In this document: piece after piece, positions 32,186 to 44,919 of the stretch
Layout: each line of letters opens with the position of its first letter
Position numbering within the stretch: the first letter of the stretch is position 1
Assembly: GCA_020064725.1 (NCBI GenBank)
Contig: JAGTWJ010000017.1
Coordinates: 310,001 to 374,000 of the forward strand
Origin: Drechslerella dactyloides
Taxonomy: Eukaryota > Ascomycota > Orbiliomycetes > Orbiliales > Orbiliaceae
Length of the DNA stretch: 64,000 bases
Direction: 5' to 3'
Notes under the pieces: model-generated
What the model saw: only the letters and a program-made list of their open reading frames with translations
The model's database searches: none
Told to the model about the DNA's origin: nothing
Position numbers and translations under genes: made by a program

Positions 32186-33878
32186 TTACTGCCCCGACGG
32201 CCCGGCGTGCGATGGGGACGGCGACGGGACAAAGGTACGTTGTGGGCCGGGCGTCCATTTATTCTCGATACCGAGCAGCTTGCACAGCGTTTCCGTCTGC
32301 GGATTGTGTACCAGATCGGCTATAATCCCACACATTAGCACCATCCAATCAACGGCCTGCAAAGCGAATACTGAAAGAATGGATGGAAGGAGATAAGGGA
32401 CGTACGCGGTCTGCTGGCTTTAGTGTGATCGTCCCACTGCATTTTGGCAGTCTGCTCCCAATTCTGCGGTACGAACAGCTGTTCATCGGCGATATTCTCG
32501 TCGACCCACGCGCGCTCTTCGCGGATGCGCTTTTCCACCGCGGGTGTGTTGTTTGCGAATTTCATAAACTGGCTTAATCCCACGCCTGTTGACACGTCGA
32601 GGGGCTCGAGGGCGCGCTGGATGGCGAGCCATTCGCGGTCGTAGCGGAGGGCTGTGCGGTGCGGGGAGGTCGGCGGGAGGGGCGATGTGGAGGGGATGGT
32701 TAGGATTTGGAGAAAGTCGCGGCGCGGGAGGAGCTTGTCGAGGGCGAGGAAGCGGGTTTGCGGGTTCGTCGTCGGCGGTGAGGCACACGTTTCCGCCTTT
32801 GCATCCGCCTTGGCTTCCGCAGCTGTGGATGTGGATGTGGGTGCGGGTGCCGTCTGTTTTTCTTTGCTGGGTTCGGGGGCAGCGGTGCTGTCGTCCTCCA
32901 TATCGAGGTCGATTTCGTCGGCGTTCTTCGCGGCGGGTGCGTCCTCCGTTATGGCAGTCCAGTCACCGGCATCATCATCAGCAGCCTCCGTACGCGGCGC
33001 GGCATCATGGTCCACGAGCGCGGCAAACTTGACGTGCATGTGCGCCGCGAACCAATACCGCGGCCTCAGTTTCCGCAGCATCCCCATCAGCGGCGGCGAG
33101 CCCAATTTCCCCGCGGCGACCTCTGCTTGAAAATGCCGTTTAATCTGCAGCAGCCGCCGCTCGTTCCCGTAACGGGTGATACCCACGGGCCAATCGTGCG
33201 AGACGAAGATGTCCACGTCTCCGGACAACATGTTCATCTTGAACAGCTCGTGCGCGCGGTAATGGTACGCGCCGCGCATGGTGCGGTCGTCGTACGGCGG
33301 CTTGTCGCTCCGCGGGCGACGGTAGCTGTTCTCGTTGTATATACCGCTGACGCCCGCTATCCTTATCCCGTTCACGTTCACGACGCCCGTGTTGCCGAGA
33401 TAGTAGATGTTGGGCGCAACCCACCCGCCGAGCGACAGCTCGTACAAGTGCGACGAGGCCTCGTGGTTGCCGCCGACGAAGACCGTGGGGATGGGGGCCG
33501 TCTTGCTGCCGTTGTAGTATTTGTAAAAGTCGCACATGTGGCGGTACTTTTGCGGGACGGCCATGGAGAGCAGGTCGCGCGAGTTGCGGGTGGCTTGGAA
33601 GTCGCCGCAGATGATGAGCAGGTCGACGGTGTAGCTGTTCACGTGGCAGGCCTGCTCTATCGTCGCGTAGATTTGGTCCAGCATCCCGTGGCCCTGCTCT
33701 CGCTGTCAGTATTAACACTGTATGTGATATTGAGGGCGGGGAGGCATACGCAGCCTTGGATGGCGACCCGCAGGCCGCGGGCAAAGATCATGTCGGGCGC
33801 GGGCTCGGACGGCGGTGCCGACGGTTCGAAGGGCTCTGCTGCGGGATCCATGTTGCCTGTCGATTGATTGGAGTACAT
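32186..33878 (-). CDS. dbr1: RNA lariat debranching enzyme DBR1
   Basis: Dbr1 cuts the 2'-5' bond of intron lariats in the nucleus, feeding intron turnover. Three exons, 33750-33878, 32406-33693 and 32186-32319, give 516 aa. Introns are 56 and 86 nt; the second ends GCTAAT...TATAG and restores the C-terminal block HNPQTETLCKLLGIENKW. Metallophosphatase motifs: GCGHGMLDQIY at the first junction, GDFQATRN, GGNHEAS, SHDWPVGITRYG and AAHMHVKF. An acidic, low-complexity insert (about residues 285-340) precedes FLALDKLLPRRDFLQI. ATG 33878 gives the longest N-terminus; ATG 33851 is also possible. It shares a 303-bp promoter with the divergent CRO1 gene. Confidence 0.95.
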
Positions 33879-34181
33879 CGTCAGCGGTGCTCGCGAATGA
33901 TTGATGGAGATGGAGAAAGACTGACCTGCTATCGCGCGCGAGGGGGAGGAGTAAAGTCCGCCATCTCTCCGCGGCGCTGTTGAGTCACGGATAACGTTAC
34001 GCGGTGGTGAACGCTGTCTGCATTTGGAGTTGTGAGCTGCTGTTGGCGTTACTCCCGGTAGGATCCATTGGGTATCGGGCTCCGGGAAGGGTCTCCGGGG
34101 CGGGGCGCGGGGTTAAGTATACCAGCCCCGGGGTAACACGACCTCCAACGACACCACGATGCATCATCACGGCCCATCACG
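33879..34181. other. Bidirectional promoter of DBR1 and CRO1/UNC45
   Basis: 303 bp between divergent start codons. It must contain both promoters; no discrete element is certain. Confidence 0.5.
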
Positions 34182-36759
34182 ATGGCGGACGTCGACAAGC
34201 GCGCAGAGCTGCTGGCATCGACGGCCCTCGGCCTCTTCGGCGCCGGCCGTCTAGAAGTACACTCCCCCAATTCACTCTGCTACAAACGCAGCATTGGCTA
34301 ACCGTCGTATCGAACAGGACGCAGCTCGCGCCCTACGAGAGGCAATCCACATCGCCCCGCAGAACGCGCAGGTCCGCGCGGCCTTCCAGCGCGTCCAGGA
34401 GACTCAGGACGCCGGCTCCCGCATCCCAGACCTCGTCCGCAAGCTTCTCGAGGACGCATCCGTCCCTTCCGGCGACGAGGCCGTCAAGATCCTCCGCGCG
34501 GGCGGCAGCGTCACGAGCGATCAGGCGGGCGCCATCGTCCTCGCCATCGTGCAGTATGACGGCGACGACGACAAGGTTCGAGCGACGGCGGGACGGGTCA
34601 TCTCAGCGTTATTACACGCCAGCAACGATGGGAAGACCGCCTTCATCGCGCTAGTCGTCAGCGAGGAGATGCGCGCGCGGATATTCGACCGCGTGCTACG
34701 CATGGGCGCTGACGCCGTCGACGCCGTAACCTCTATCACCATCGATAGCAAGGCCTGGCAGAACGGCAAGCACAAAACTCAACAGACGGAAGTCACGAAG
34801 AGCTGGTTCTGCTACCTGCTATCGCACCTCGACACCGCAAGGGCCCATCTCGCCATCCGGCCGCTGTCGCGACTGCTCGCAGCGGAGGCATCCTCGCTGC
34901 ACCCGCTCGTCGGCGAATCCGACTTCCTCAAGCTGCTCACGCTCATCTCCCGCGGCGCGAAAGAAGACGTGCGAACAGGCGCCCTCCTCGCCGCCGCGAA
35001 GTACCTCGAATCCATCGACGCATCCAAAGCGCTCCGCCTGCTCGCCGACTTCCTCACCACGCGGATCGCATCCGACGACGACGACGACATGGCGCTCGCG
35101 TTCAGCGTTGCCGCCGCGCTCTTCCCTGTCGCGACGACCACGCTGGCCAACCTCTTCCACACGGACGGGTTCATCCAAAGCCTCGTCCCCTCGCTGCGCG
35201 GGCGGTCGCTGGCCGCCGAGCTCGCCGCGATAGACCTCATGTCCGCCGCCTGCGTCGATAAGACCTGCCGCGACGCAATCGCAAAGCACTGCGAAACATA
35301 CCTCAAGTCCATCGCGGCCGCGCACGGCGACGGCAGTCCCGCTGCTTCGCTCGCCCTCGCAAAGCTATCCGGAGACACGCCCGCGACCGCACCGGGGGAA
35401 AAGAAGGCGGCCGCCCCCGCGAAGTCCGACAAGGAAGTCGAGGCGCTCGCGGCTACGTTTACAAAGCTACTGTCGACCGCGGACGCCGCGAGCCAGCTGC
35501 AGTCCGTCGAAGGGCTAGCGTACACGTCGCTCACGCCGTCCGTCAAGGAATCACTCGCAGCGGACACGCCGACGCTAAAGTCCCTCCTGGCGCTGTTGAC
35601 GGCGGGTACATCTCCATCCGTCGTCTTTGGCGTGCTCACGACCGTCGACAACTTGTCCCGCTACACGACGCCGCTGACAGAGGAGCAGCGCAAGATGGCG
35701 CAGCTGAAAAACTACGCCAACGCCGCCGCGCAGAAGAGCCTGGAAACGCACAAGCTGGACACGGACGCCTACGTTACCAAGCGGTGCAAAGCGCTGCTCG
35801 ACGCCGGCGTCGTCCCCGCGCTCGTCCGGCTGGCGAAAAAGACGTCCCCGCAGGCCACCGCTCTCACATCATCCATCCTGCTGTCCTTATCAAAGGTAAC
35901 CGCACACCGCGGCGCGATGGCGCAGCAGGGCGCCGTCCGCCTGCTGCTACAAATCCACGCATCCCTCCCGCCGCCGCCGAAGCCCAAGCCCGGCGAGGAA
36001 CCCGACGAATCCGCACCGCCCACCGTCGACGTCACCACCTCCCACGCGCTATCGCGACTGCTCATCTCCGTCAACCCCACGCTGGCATTCAGCGCCAGCC
36101 TTCCCATCACCTCCGCCGTCCCGCCCATCCTCGCGTTAATCGAGACCGTCCACGGCTCGACAGCGGAGACGCGCGACCTGCTGCCGCTGTTCGAAGGACT
36201 CCTCGCGCTAACGAACCTCGCGTCGACAACGGACTCCATCCGACAGATGATAGTACGTAAGGAATTCAGCACGATCGAAGAGCTGCTCGTCTACCGGAAC
36301 GACATGGTGCAGCGGGCGGCCGTCGAGCTGGTGTGTAATCTGATGGTATCACCGGAGACGGTCGCGCTGTTCTCGGAGGGCCCGCGCAGCGGGAACCGAC
36401 TCGGTATACTTCTGGCGGTAGCGCAGGCGGACGACGTGCCGAGTCGGATGGCGGCGGGCGGGGCGCTGGCGATGCTGACGGAATGGGATGCCGGCGTGCG
36501 CAAGCTGGTCGAGCGCGAGGGGGCCGTAGAGCGGGTGCTGGAGATATGCGAGGACGATGAAGATGGTGTCGTCTTTCGCGGGGTCGTAGTAGCGCGGAAC
36601 CTCGTCATGGTGGGCGGTGACGGCGCGAAGGATAAAGTCAAGAAGGCGGGCGGGGTGGAGGTGCTGAAGCGGGTGCTGGAAGAGGCTGTGGCGCAGGGCG
36701 GCGAGGAGAGCGAAGTCGTGAGTGTGGCGGTGGAGGCGCTGCAGGCGCTTGTCAAGTAA
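34182..36759 (+). CDS. cro1: UCS-domain myosin chaperone (CRO1/SHE4/UNC-45)
   Basis: UCS proteins fold and stabilise myosin motor domains and support actin organisation and hyphal growth. Two exons, 34182-34256 and 34318-36759, with a 61-nt intron (GTACAC...GGCTAAC...ACAG), give 838 aa. The short N-terminus (ADVDKRAELLASTALGLFGA) leads into a TPR-like helix (DAARALREAIHIAPQNAQVR). The rest is a long armadillo-type array, with the UCS core in the C-terminal half (PLFEGLLALTNLAS, then IEELLVYRNDMVQRAAVELVCNLM). GC content is markedly higher than in flanking spacers. It is transcribed away from DBR1 and ends 137 bp before RPB8. Confidence 0.92.
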
Positions 36760-36896
36760 ACTTGCTCTCTCTTAGCGTGTAACCTGCGTTTAAACCGACA
36801 CCACCAATAATTTACTACCATCCAATCCTCACCACCAAATCCTTTTTCCATATCAACGTCGCGCGAGAATAGCACCCACCAGAATAGTACATCAGG

Positions 36897-37448
36897 ATGT
36901 CCCGCCCGGCAGCCTCGTCCGGCCCCTCCGGCGACGCCATCCTTCTCTCGGAAACCTTCTCGATAAACTCCATCAACGCCGAGAAATACGACCGCGTCTC
37001 CCGCATCAGCGGCTCGAACCCGGACATCAAGTTCCACCTCGACATAAACCACGACCTGTACGTCGTCTCCCCCGGCGAGACGATCGAGCTGGTCCTCGCG
37101 TCGACGCTCAAGCTCGACGGCAGCAGCGACATCGAGAAGGCGAAGGCCGGCTGGCGGGATCTCGACGAGACGCCGACGTTGGCGGACGGATACGATTATG
37201 TTTGTTATGGGAAGATTTATCGGTTCGAGGAGGCTGGTGTCGATTCGATGTATTTCTCCCTCTCTTTCTCACACTTCTTCGTCTGGTGTTCTTGTATAAT
37301 GGGGATGGTGGGATGGGTGCTAATGTGGTGGAATTGTAGAAAGGCGTTTATATCGTTCGGCGGGCTGCTGCTGTACTTGGAGGGCTCGGCGAAGAAGCTG
37401 ACGACTCTTAAGCACGAGTACGTCTACCTTCTCGTCAAGAAGGTCTAA
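36897..37448 (+). CDS. rpb8: RNA polymerase I/II/III shared subunit RPB8
   Basis: Rpb8 is a common subunit of the three nuclear RNA polymerases, with an OB-like fold. Two exons, 36897-37249 and 37340-37448, give 153 aa. Family blocks: ILLSETFSINSINAEKYDRV, SRISG, and after the junction KAFISFGGLLLYLEG with the ending EYVYLLVKKV. The 90-nt intron (GTATTT...TGTAG) is a multiple of three and lacks an in-frame stop, so a simple translation runs through it and would add a hydrophobic 30-residue insert. The splice restores family spacing and is preferred. Confidence 0.93.
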   Translation: MSRPAASSGPSGDAILLSETFSINSINAEKYDRVSRISGSNPDIKFHLDINHDLYVVSPGETIELVLASTLKLDGSSDIEKAKAGWRDLDETPTLADGYDYVCYGKIYRFEEAGVDSMYFSLSFSHFFVWCSCIMGMVGWVLMWWNCRKAFISFGGLLLYLEGSAKKLTTLKHEYVYLLVKKV

Positions 37449-37685
37449 TCCTACCCTATCCGCCAGTTCACACCGTCACCATTATACTTCCACTGCTGCT
37501 ACGACGGTACGGTTAGTGGGTTGTGGGGGACGGTCGAGCTGGGATAGCGAGAGAGGTGGAAGAGACAGTTATTCGCATATAGAGGAGTTTATCGGCGTTA
37601 CATTGTAAAATATCATAAAATCATCCCATCCACGATCCACCTCTATAACATCAATCACCCGCCCACGCATACTACCATTCCATGT

Positions 37686-38885
37686 CTACCTCGTCGGAAA
37701 CTCCATACGGCGGTGCAGCCGCGTATAGATCTCCACGAAATCCGGCTCGTTCTCCGCATCCAAAATCCCATGCCTGATAAAAAAGTCCAGCATAACCGCC
37801 GCGCAATTCGGCTTGAACCGTCCACGCGCAAGCTGCTCCTTCACTTCCTCCACCGTCAACAGCATGTGCTCCGCGACTTCCCCGTCGCACGGTTTGGGTA
37901 CGGGCCCTTCACCGTCCGGTTCGCCGACGGCCATGTCGTACACGTACTCGATTTCCGGCTGCAGCAGCCCGCTCTCGCCGCCGGCGTCCGGCTCGCGGAC
38001 GTAAAAGTAGCTTACGAAGCCGGCCGAGCGGACGTTCGCGGACACGTAGGATTCTTCGAGCGAGGCTTCTTCGCCGGCTTCTTTGATGATGCAGCCGAGC
38101 GGTGTTTGGCCGTCGCCCATGCCGCCTGCGACGGTGTTGTCGAGCATGGAGGGGTATGTTGACTTGCCGGCTGCGCGGCGGGGCACCCAGATGCGGAGCG
38201 GCCGGGTGGCGGAGGCGGGCACGTAGACCGTCATGTGCGAGCCGTACGTGAGGACGCCAAACCTGCATTCACGAAACTTGTTAGTGGTGTCATTTGGTGA
38301 TACTGAGGGAGAGGTGTGCATACAGAGGGGTGGCAGAACGCTCCATGTGGAAGCAGGGCTTGCCCTGCGGCGCGTAGATGGTGTACATCTCATTCCGCCA
38401 TCCTGTATATCTTCAGTCAGCACCGTCCACCCGCCTATAATCTACAATACACCGCACACTAAAGTATACGTAGTATATGATATACGGGAGAAACTAACCG
38501 CTCAGCACGTCAAATCGCTTAGCTTCACGCCACCGCTTCAGCGTCTCGGAAATATTCGCCGTCCGCTCCTCGACCGTCCCGCCCTTCACGGAGACAGCAC
38601 CCGGCGTGATCTCCCACCAATCCCCGCTGAGCGCGACATCCTCTAGCGCCGCGCGGACACGCGGGATGATGTACCCGATCGTGTGCGAGAGGTACGTGAA
38701 GCGGGCGAATTCCGCCGTGCGCTCTGCGAACGCGACGGGGTGCGTGGCTGCATTTGGGAAGCTGGAGACGGTGTCAGCGGGGTGTCTAGAATGTGCATGG
38801 CGGGGTATGGCGGGGTACAGGTCGTTACTTACCCGTCGACGCGGTCGACAAGATCGAGGTTCGAGTAACGCTTGGCGGTACTCAT
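37686..38885 (-). CDS. Nudix hydrolase with N-terminal DUF4743 domain
   Basis: Nudix proteins cleave X-linked nucleoside or pyrophosphate compounds. This DUF4743 subgroup is related to thiamine diphosphate-acting enzymes. Four exons, 38833-38885, 38499-38761, 38324-38402 and 37686-38262, give 323 aa. The N-terminal DUF4743 part includes TYLSHTIGYIIPRVRAAL and WRNEMYTIYAP. The Nudix box is GGMGDGQTPLGCIIKEAGEE, with Lys for the usual Arg and Gln for the first Glu, both common in this subgroup. The start has the N-terminal helix KRYSNLDLVDRVD. All junctions are in phase with GT-AG ends. It converges on RPB8. Confidence 0.88.
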
Positions 38886-41800
38886 TGCGGTGATATCAAA
38901 GTGACGTTCAACTAAAGATACTTGTGACTTCGATAGCAGACGAGTGAACGATGAGAATGGTATGTAGATATGGTACGGACGAGGGTAACGGAGCCTTTAT
39001 ACACGCCTGCGTTTTAAATCGTTTCCAGTCGCCGTCGAGACCGCGTTCTTTGTGCGTTGTGTGGTTAATGTTCTTTGACAACGTTCTAGCGAGATTGTCT
39101 TGACTAAGTTGAGATCCTTCACCGCCCGCCGCGGCGCCCCGCCAGGCTGATGCATCCTTCGGCACTGCATCGCTCGCCACGGCCCATTGACCAATCGCAG
39201 CTACTTTGCCAGCTTGGATGGTTGGACAGCTTCCGCTTCGCGTCGGCCTGTTTGCGCATCCTTCGCGCGATTGGCCTGCGCTTGGATGATTCCGGTGCAC
39301 ACGAGCTTCGACAATTGTGGCCAGCTGGAACAACCTTGCTGTGCATCATTTCGCATCCTTGGTATCATAGCTCCAGCTAGCTCTCAACTGACCCCCACAA
39401 CGTGATGGTATCGGAAGCTACTTTCTGTACAAGCTATAGCTGCTGCTAGAGATTGGGCAAATGCACGACTAACATTCAGCGGGGATCCACGCCGCAGCAC
39501 CGTCTGGTATCATATCATGTGAGCTAATCGAAGCTCGATAACGGCGACCAGCGGAGCAGCCAAAGCTCTATTACAGTGCGCGATGCATGGCGGTGTCACC
39601 AGCCACCGTCGTGGCCACGACATTATCAATATCCTTAAGCTTTCTTCTCAATAGCTATCTTGCATTGCCCATTGCAATGATTTATCATCCCGAAAATCGC
39701 CCAAATCGTCAATCTAGATCCAAGGATCCGAATGGAATATTTACCTTTTGACACTAATATTCGCGTGGGGTTAGGATGGGCTGATCTTGAAGTTGCGACA
39801 AATATCGAAGCCTGACATCTTCGACAACATGCAACACCTAGCGGCAGACTAAACCACCAGCCAAGAGACTTAACGATGAACACCTGCAATGGCTTCGCAA
39901 GCCGGACTCTCAAAGCTGGTTTGAATTTGAAGTGTCGGCTGTCCATACTGGAGGAGAGCTGTATCAACGCTCGAATGCACCATACAATTTTTGTTGGTAT
40001 GGGTCTAGAAGATGCTACAAAGGCGAGACTAGCTTGGACTGCGTGAAGGGTTTGTCCCGGCTTCGCCGGGTAAGAGGCAGTCTGCAGTGGTTTACGAGAG
40101 AAGTGAAGGGTGGGGTTTTCCGCTGGACGAGGCTTAACTTTATAACTGCGTTAACGCGGCTTCTACTCGGATGAGAGCCAGGATGCATATCGTCGAGTAA
40201 TATCAGAGAGGCTTAGCTGTTATAATAAAGTCCTTCCATTCGAAATTAATACGTCTGGTGTTAGAATAACCCCCCACGACGTCTGCTCAAAAGGATTGTC
40301 GACGTGATGGATACGAGACTCAGCAAAATATCTCCAATATGCAAAAATTCTACTATCACCCGCAAAGTTTTTGAGAACAAATTTTATCTGGAGCCAGAAC
40401 TGGCATGCGGGGGCCTGAGACAGTGACACCTGGCCAAGTTTGCCGGAGAGGATGCTGCGGCTCATCCTGGAAACTTGCGTCTAGAGACGAGGGTCAAGCC
40501 CGTCGCTTATCATAATTGTACGACTGGATTGATTATTTCCCTGTGCTACCATGCAATTACAGCCCATGGCTTAGCACCCTGCCTTGTGGTCACCCAAGGT
40601 ACGTTGCGTGGCACTGCCGTAATTATAAACGAGTATAGTAGACCTGATATATACAGCTCTATCGATGTTTACACGCCCGGACCCCAGCCCTGAATCTGCT
40701 CAACTAATATATACATCGAATGTCCCCTGCTCAAAAACTATACTGAAGGGCAAGTGGTATTATAAAAGATAGTCTCTCACAGAAAAATAGGGTGCATGAC
40801 TCCGTCCCATATCATACATGCTCAAGTTGCAAGCGAGAGCGTTACGGCCCATCCAGCGCCATAACCATCGATCCACCCCCCAGAATTGTCCGGATTACCT
40901 CCCCGACGTATCTCAACCAGCTCGTTCAATGTGCAATAGCACGAGGACCAGGACCAGCCAAACAAAGCTCATAGTTAGCATAATTGATCGGTCATACGCC
41001 ATGCGTCTGATGATAAACATACACGGTATACGTGCTCTTTCAGCGTACTCACTCTACAATCTCAACTGCGCCGATTTACCCTGTATGAAGTATATATATC
41101 TGGAATCGGACAAGTCAAAACCATATGAAAATGGCACCCATAGAAAAAAGGTAACTGATATTTTCCAAGTTTATCCTATGATAACTTATCCAACGATATC
41201 ACAAACCTACAGCAGCGTCGATAAATCGCGAAGTGCAGAATTACGTTGCCCGAGCGCGAGTCCGGATCGAAGTATACACTTCTAGGAGCCATGTAGAACC
41301 GCTGTGGGAAAATATTTTCTTCGTCCAAAAGAATATCTTATACAGTTGTTGTGTCACCAAAACCAACAAGGGTCCCTTGTAATTTTGGAGCTGAACATGC
41401 AAAGTTACAGAAAGAACTTTGAGAGTTTATCATAATGAATCTCAAGCCTTCGGAAGCCATTCTTGAGATATTTCGGACTGAAGAACTGACAGCAAGTTCG
41501 TTCTTTTAAATTTATTTGTGTGTATATATTGTGTCTTCGCGTGCTAAAAGCTTTTCTAGATATATCCCCTAGCTGTACATTAATCCCAGGCATCTGACTA
41601 TAAAGTGGGCGAACGTTGTTCTGTTCTCATGGTTTTTAGCCGAGGTTCTGATATCACACGATAAGAATGCTAGCTATGAGGTCTTTACAGCGGGCTGTTC
41701 ACTGCAGTACTGGAGTCATCAAAGACGGATCAATATCAGAATTTAGATGATTCAACCTGTCCCAAGATCGATATCACATGCACAAGCGGATCGCGGGCTG

Positions 41801-42206
41801 CCTCGCCGCGAGAGTTCAGATGTCTCACGAACCTTGTCCCCGCGTGTACGACAGCGTTACACCTACGACGACCGGATCCGTGGCGCGGTGTCACTGGTGA
41901 ACCCAATCATCTCGGTCTGTCGATAATGACATCACGGTCTCGATAACGCGGTCGCGAAGCTGCAGCCCAGCGCACTGCCTAGCTCTTGGGTGGCGCCACC
42001 GCCGGTCGTCCGACGATGCATGCGGGTCGTCCAATTCGACCTGCCCGGATAGTTCGCGACCCCCACTCGCGACACCTTAAATGCCCCTCCCCGTCGCCGA
42101 ACGGACACGCCCGCCAACGCAGCTTACCCAGCAATCCAAATCCATACAATACAACAGCAAGATAATAATATAAAACTACACGGATAGAGATATAGATATC
42201 CAAGAT
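38886..42206. other. Gene-poor stretch
   Basis: 3.3 kb. The left 500 bp is GC-balanced promoter region of the Nudix gene; the remainder is AT-rich. Many short frames occur but none has domain-like content or splice-consistent structure. I see nothing else to call. Confidence 0.5.
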
Positions 42207-44555
42207 ATGCAGGAACTCACCGTTGGCCTGCTCGTCATCAGCGACACCGCCGCTGCCGACCACGCTACCGACCGCGCAATCGACACCCTCACCGCCGTCA
42301 TCGCGGAGGCCAACGCGGCCGCCGACGTCGCGGGCTCGACCTACGAGTGGATTGTAGATGAGCGGCGCATCGTGCCGGATGACAGGGAGGCGATTCAGGA
42401 GAAGATTCGCGAGTGGTGCGATGTCAAGCAGTTGAGCCTCGTGCTGACGACCGGCGGGACGGGCTTCGGCGTGCGAGATGTGACGCCTGAGGTAGTTACT
42501 ACTCTCTTATATTGTTCTATCCTGCCTGCATATGAGGGATCTGGCTGATGGTGATGATATAGGCGGTCGGCGACCTGCTGGAAAAGACGGCCAACGGGAT
42601 TGTGTATGCCTTTCCCCTAGAGTCTACATATAATTCTCGCATGGACTGATGTTATATCATTATAGTCATGGGATGCTCGCTGCATCTCTACGTATCACGC
42701 CTTGTACGTCGATATGCTCTCCCCAAACTAATCTCAATATGGTGCCTACTGACACAAGTGGCTACAGTCGCCGTGATGTCCCGCCCCGTCGCCGGCATCC
42801 GCAAGCAAACCCTCGTCATCACCCTTCCAGGCTCCCCCAAGGGCGCCAAGGAAAACCTCGAGGCTATAATAAAGCTCCTCCCGCACGCCTGTGTCCAGTC
42901 TGCCGGCGGCGACTCCCGCAGCTTGCACTCCGGCGGCGTCCGCAAGCTCGAAGCCGACGCGGGACTGACTGGTAGCGCCACGCCGCGGACGACCTTCCAC
43001 GACCGCCATTCGCATCTACACGAAAGCGGCGGGATATCCGGTGACGAGAGCGCGAACCATCATCACGGCTGCAGCCATGGACACCATGCGCCGACGCCAC
43101 GCACAAAGCAGACCGATAATACAAACGAGATGCTATCGAATGAACTCACAGCGGACGTCACCCGTCGCTACCGCTCGTCGCCATACCCTATGATCAGCGT
43201 GGCGAAAGCGCACACGCTCGTAGCGGAGAATCTACCGCTGCCAGAGGTCGTAAAGCGTAAGGTCGGCCCGGACCTCGTCGGCTACATCCTCGCCGAGGAC
43301 GTCACGGCCGCAGAGTCCGTTCCCGCGTTCCGCGCGAGTATCGTCGACGGATACGCCGTCGTGCACACAGACGGAACGGGCGTCTACCCCGTCGTTGCGG
43401 TCTCCCATGCTGCCCCCACGGAGACGAAGCTCCTCTCGGCCGGCGAGATCGTGCGCATCACGACTGGTGCGCCGCTGCCGCCTGGCGCAACGGCAGTCGT
43501 CATGGTGGAGGATACAAGGATTGCGGAAAAGACGGCGGATGGGAAGGAGGAGCTGCAGGTGGAGGTACTCGCGAGCGGATTGGAGCCCATGGAAAACGTG
43601 CGCGAGGTCGGCAGCGACGTCCGGGCGGGTGAAGTTGTGCTGCGGAAAGGCGCTGAAATCACCGCTGTCGGCGGGGAGGTAGGCCTGCTAGCCAGCGCTG
43701 GCGTGCAGGAGGTGAGCGTGTACTGGAAGCCGGCTGTCGGCGTGCTATCAACGGGAGATGAAGTCGTAGATCATGACCGGACGGGGGAATTGAAGCTCGG
43801 CGAGGTGCGCGATAGCAATCGGCCGACACTGATTGCGGCCATCCAGGCACGCGGCTTCGAGGCCGTCGACTTGGGCATCGCGCGGGATCGGTAGGCTCCA
43901 TTACCCCAAACCTACCACCGCGTAATATCAAGATATACTGACCGGTGATTACAGATTCGAGACAGTAGAGGAAGTGATCAAGGACGCGATATCGCGCGTC
44001 GACGTACTGATCACAACCGGCGGCGTCAGCATGGGCGAAAAGGACCTCCTCAAGCCCACCATCGAACGCTCCTTCCTCGGTACAATCCACTTTGGCCGCG
44101 TCGCCATGAAGCCTGGCAAACCCACAACCTTCGCCACGATCCCCTCACCTGAATCTCCACCTACAGCTCATAAACCAGTCTTTTCCCTCCCCGGCAACCC
44201 TGCCTCCGCAACCGTCACCTTCCACCTCTTCGTCCTCCCCGCGCTACGCCAGTTATCAGGATACTCTGGCGCCAGTGCGCACTTACCAACCGCGCTAGTG
44301 ACGATGGAGCACGACGTCCCGCTGGACCCACGGCCGGAGTATCACCGCGCTGTCGTCCGGGTGGACAAAACGGGGACGCTGCTCGCGCGGAGCACCGGTG
44401 GCCAGAGGAGTAGCCGGATAGCCAGTCTTGAAGGTGCGAATGCGCTGCTGTGTTTGCCGGCGGCGGGGGACGTGGGCGACAAGCGGACGAGGATACCGCG
44501 CGGCGAGAGAGTGCCGGCGCTATTGATCGGGGAGCTCAAGATGGGGGAGTATTGA
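42207..44555 (+). CDS. cnxE: Molybdenum cofactor biosynthesis protein CnxE (MogA-MoeA fusion)
   Basis: Gephyrin/Cnx1-type enzyme. One domain adenylylates molybdopterin and the other inserts molybdate, giving active cofactor for nitrate reductase and xanthine dehydrogenase. Five exons, 42207-42491, 42563-42603, 42666-42703, 42768-43890 and 43955-44555, give 695 aa. The MogA-like G domain (about residues 1-165) holds LTTGGTGFGVRDVTPE and AVMSRPVAGIRKQTLVITL with LPGSPKGA. A His-rich linker (ESANHHHGCSHGHH) follows. The MoeA-like E domain has FRASIVDGYAV, TTGAPLPPGATAVV, GVLSTGDEVVD and TTGGVSMGEKD, then FSLPGNPAS. Exons 2 and 3 are only 41 and 38 nt and are missed by plain ORF finding. The domain order is the fungal CnxE order (MogA part first). 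Confidence 0.94.
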
Positions 44556-44919
44556 TATCGATAGTACTGTACCGTAATATGATCTATGATATGACGTTGT
44601 GATATAACTTCACGATGTATACGATACTTCAAGCCTTCCACTAGACACACGACCTACCTGATACCATTATACTACCACCATCATAACCATCATCGACATT
44701 TGACTGTATCACGCGACATATTAGACGTTGTTGCGGTGTTGCATCCCGAAACGCCGTTTGTCGCAAGCCGCCTTCCGTTCCCGTCGTCGCCCGCCCGCCA
44801 AAATTTCTTTGCCCGCGCGACATCGATCACCAGCATCATCCACCCACCGCCCACCACCACCCATCACCTCCCTCCCTGTCGACGGATACACTACCCATAG
44901 CCGGGCCCCCGTCGCGCGA
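44556..44919. other. Intergenic stretch before TOM20
   Basis: 364 bp of 3' flank and promoter. Pyrimidine-rich near 44860-44900, typical of fungal promoters. No gene is seen. Confidence 0.5.

Noticed and set aside
32371..32405. A 35-nt second intron for DBR1 ending at TTTCAG
   Set aside because: Too short for a fungal intron and without a branch site; the 86-nt intron ending GCTAAT...TATAG is phase-correct and restores the conserved C-terminal block.
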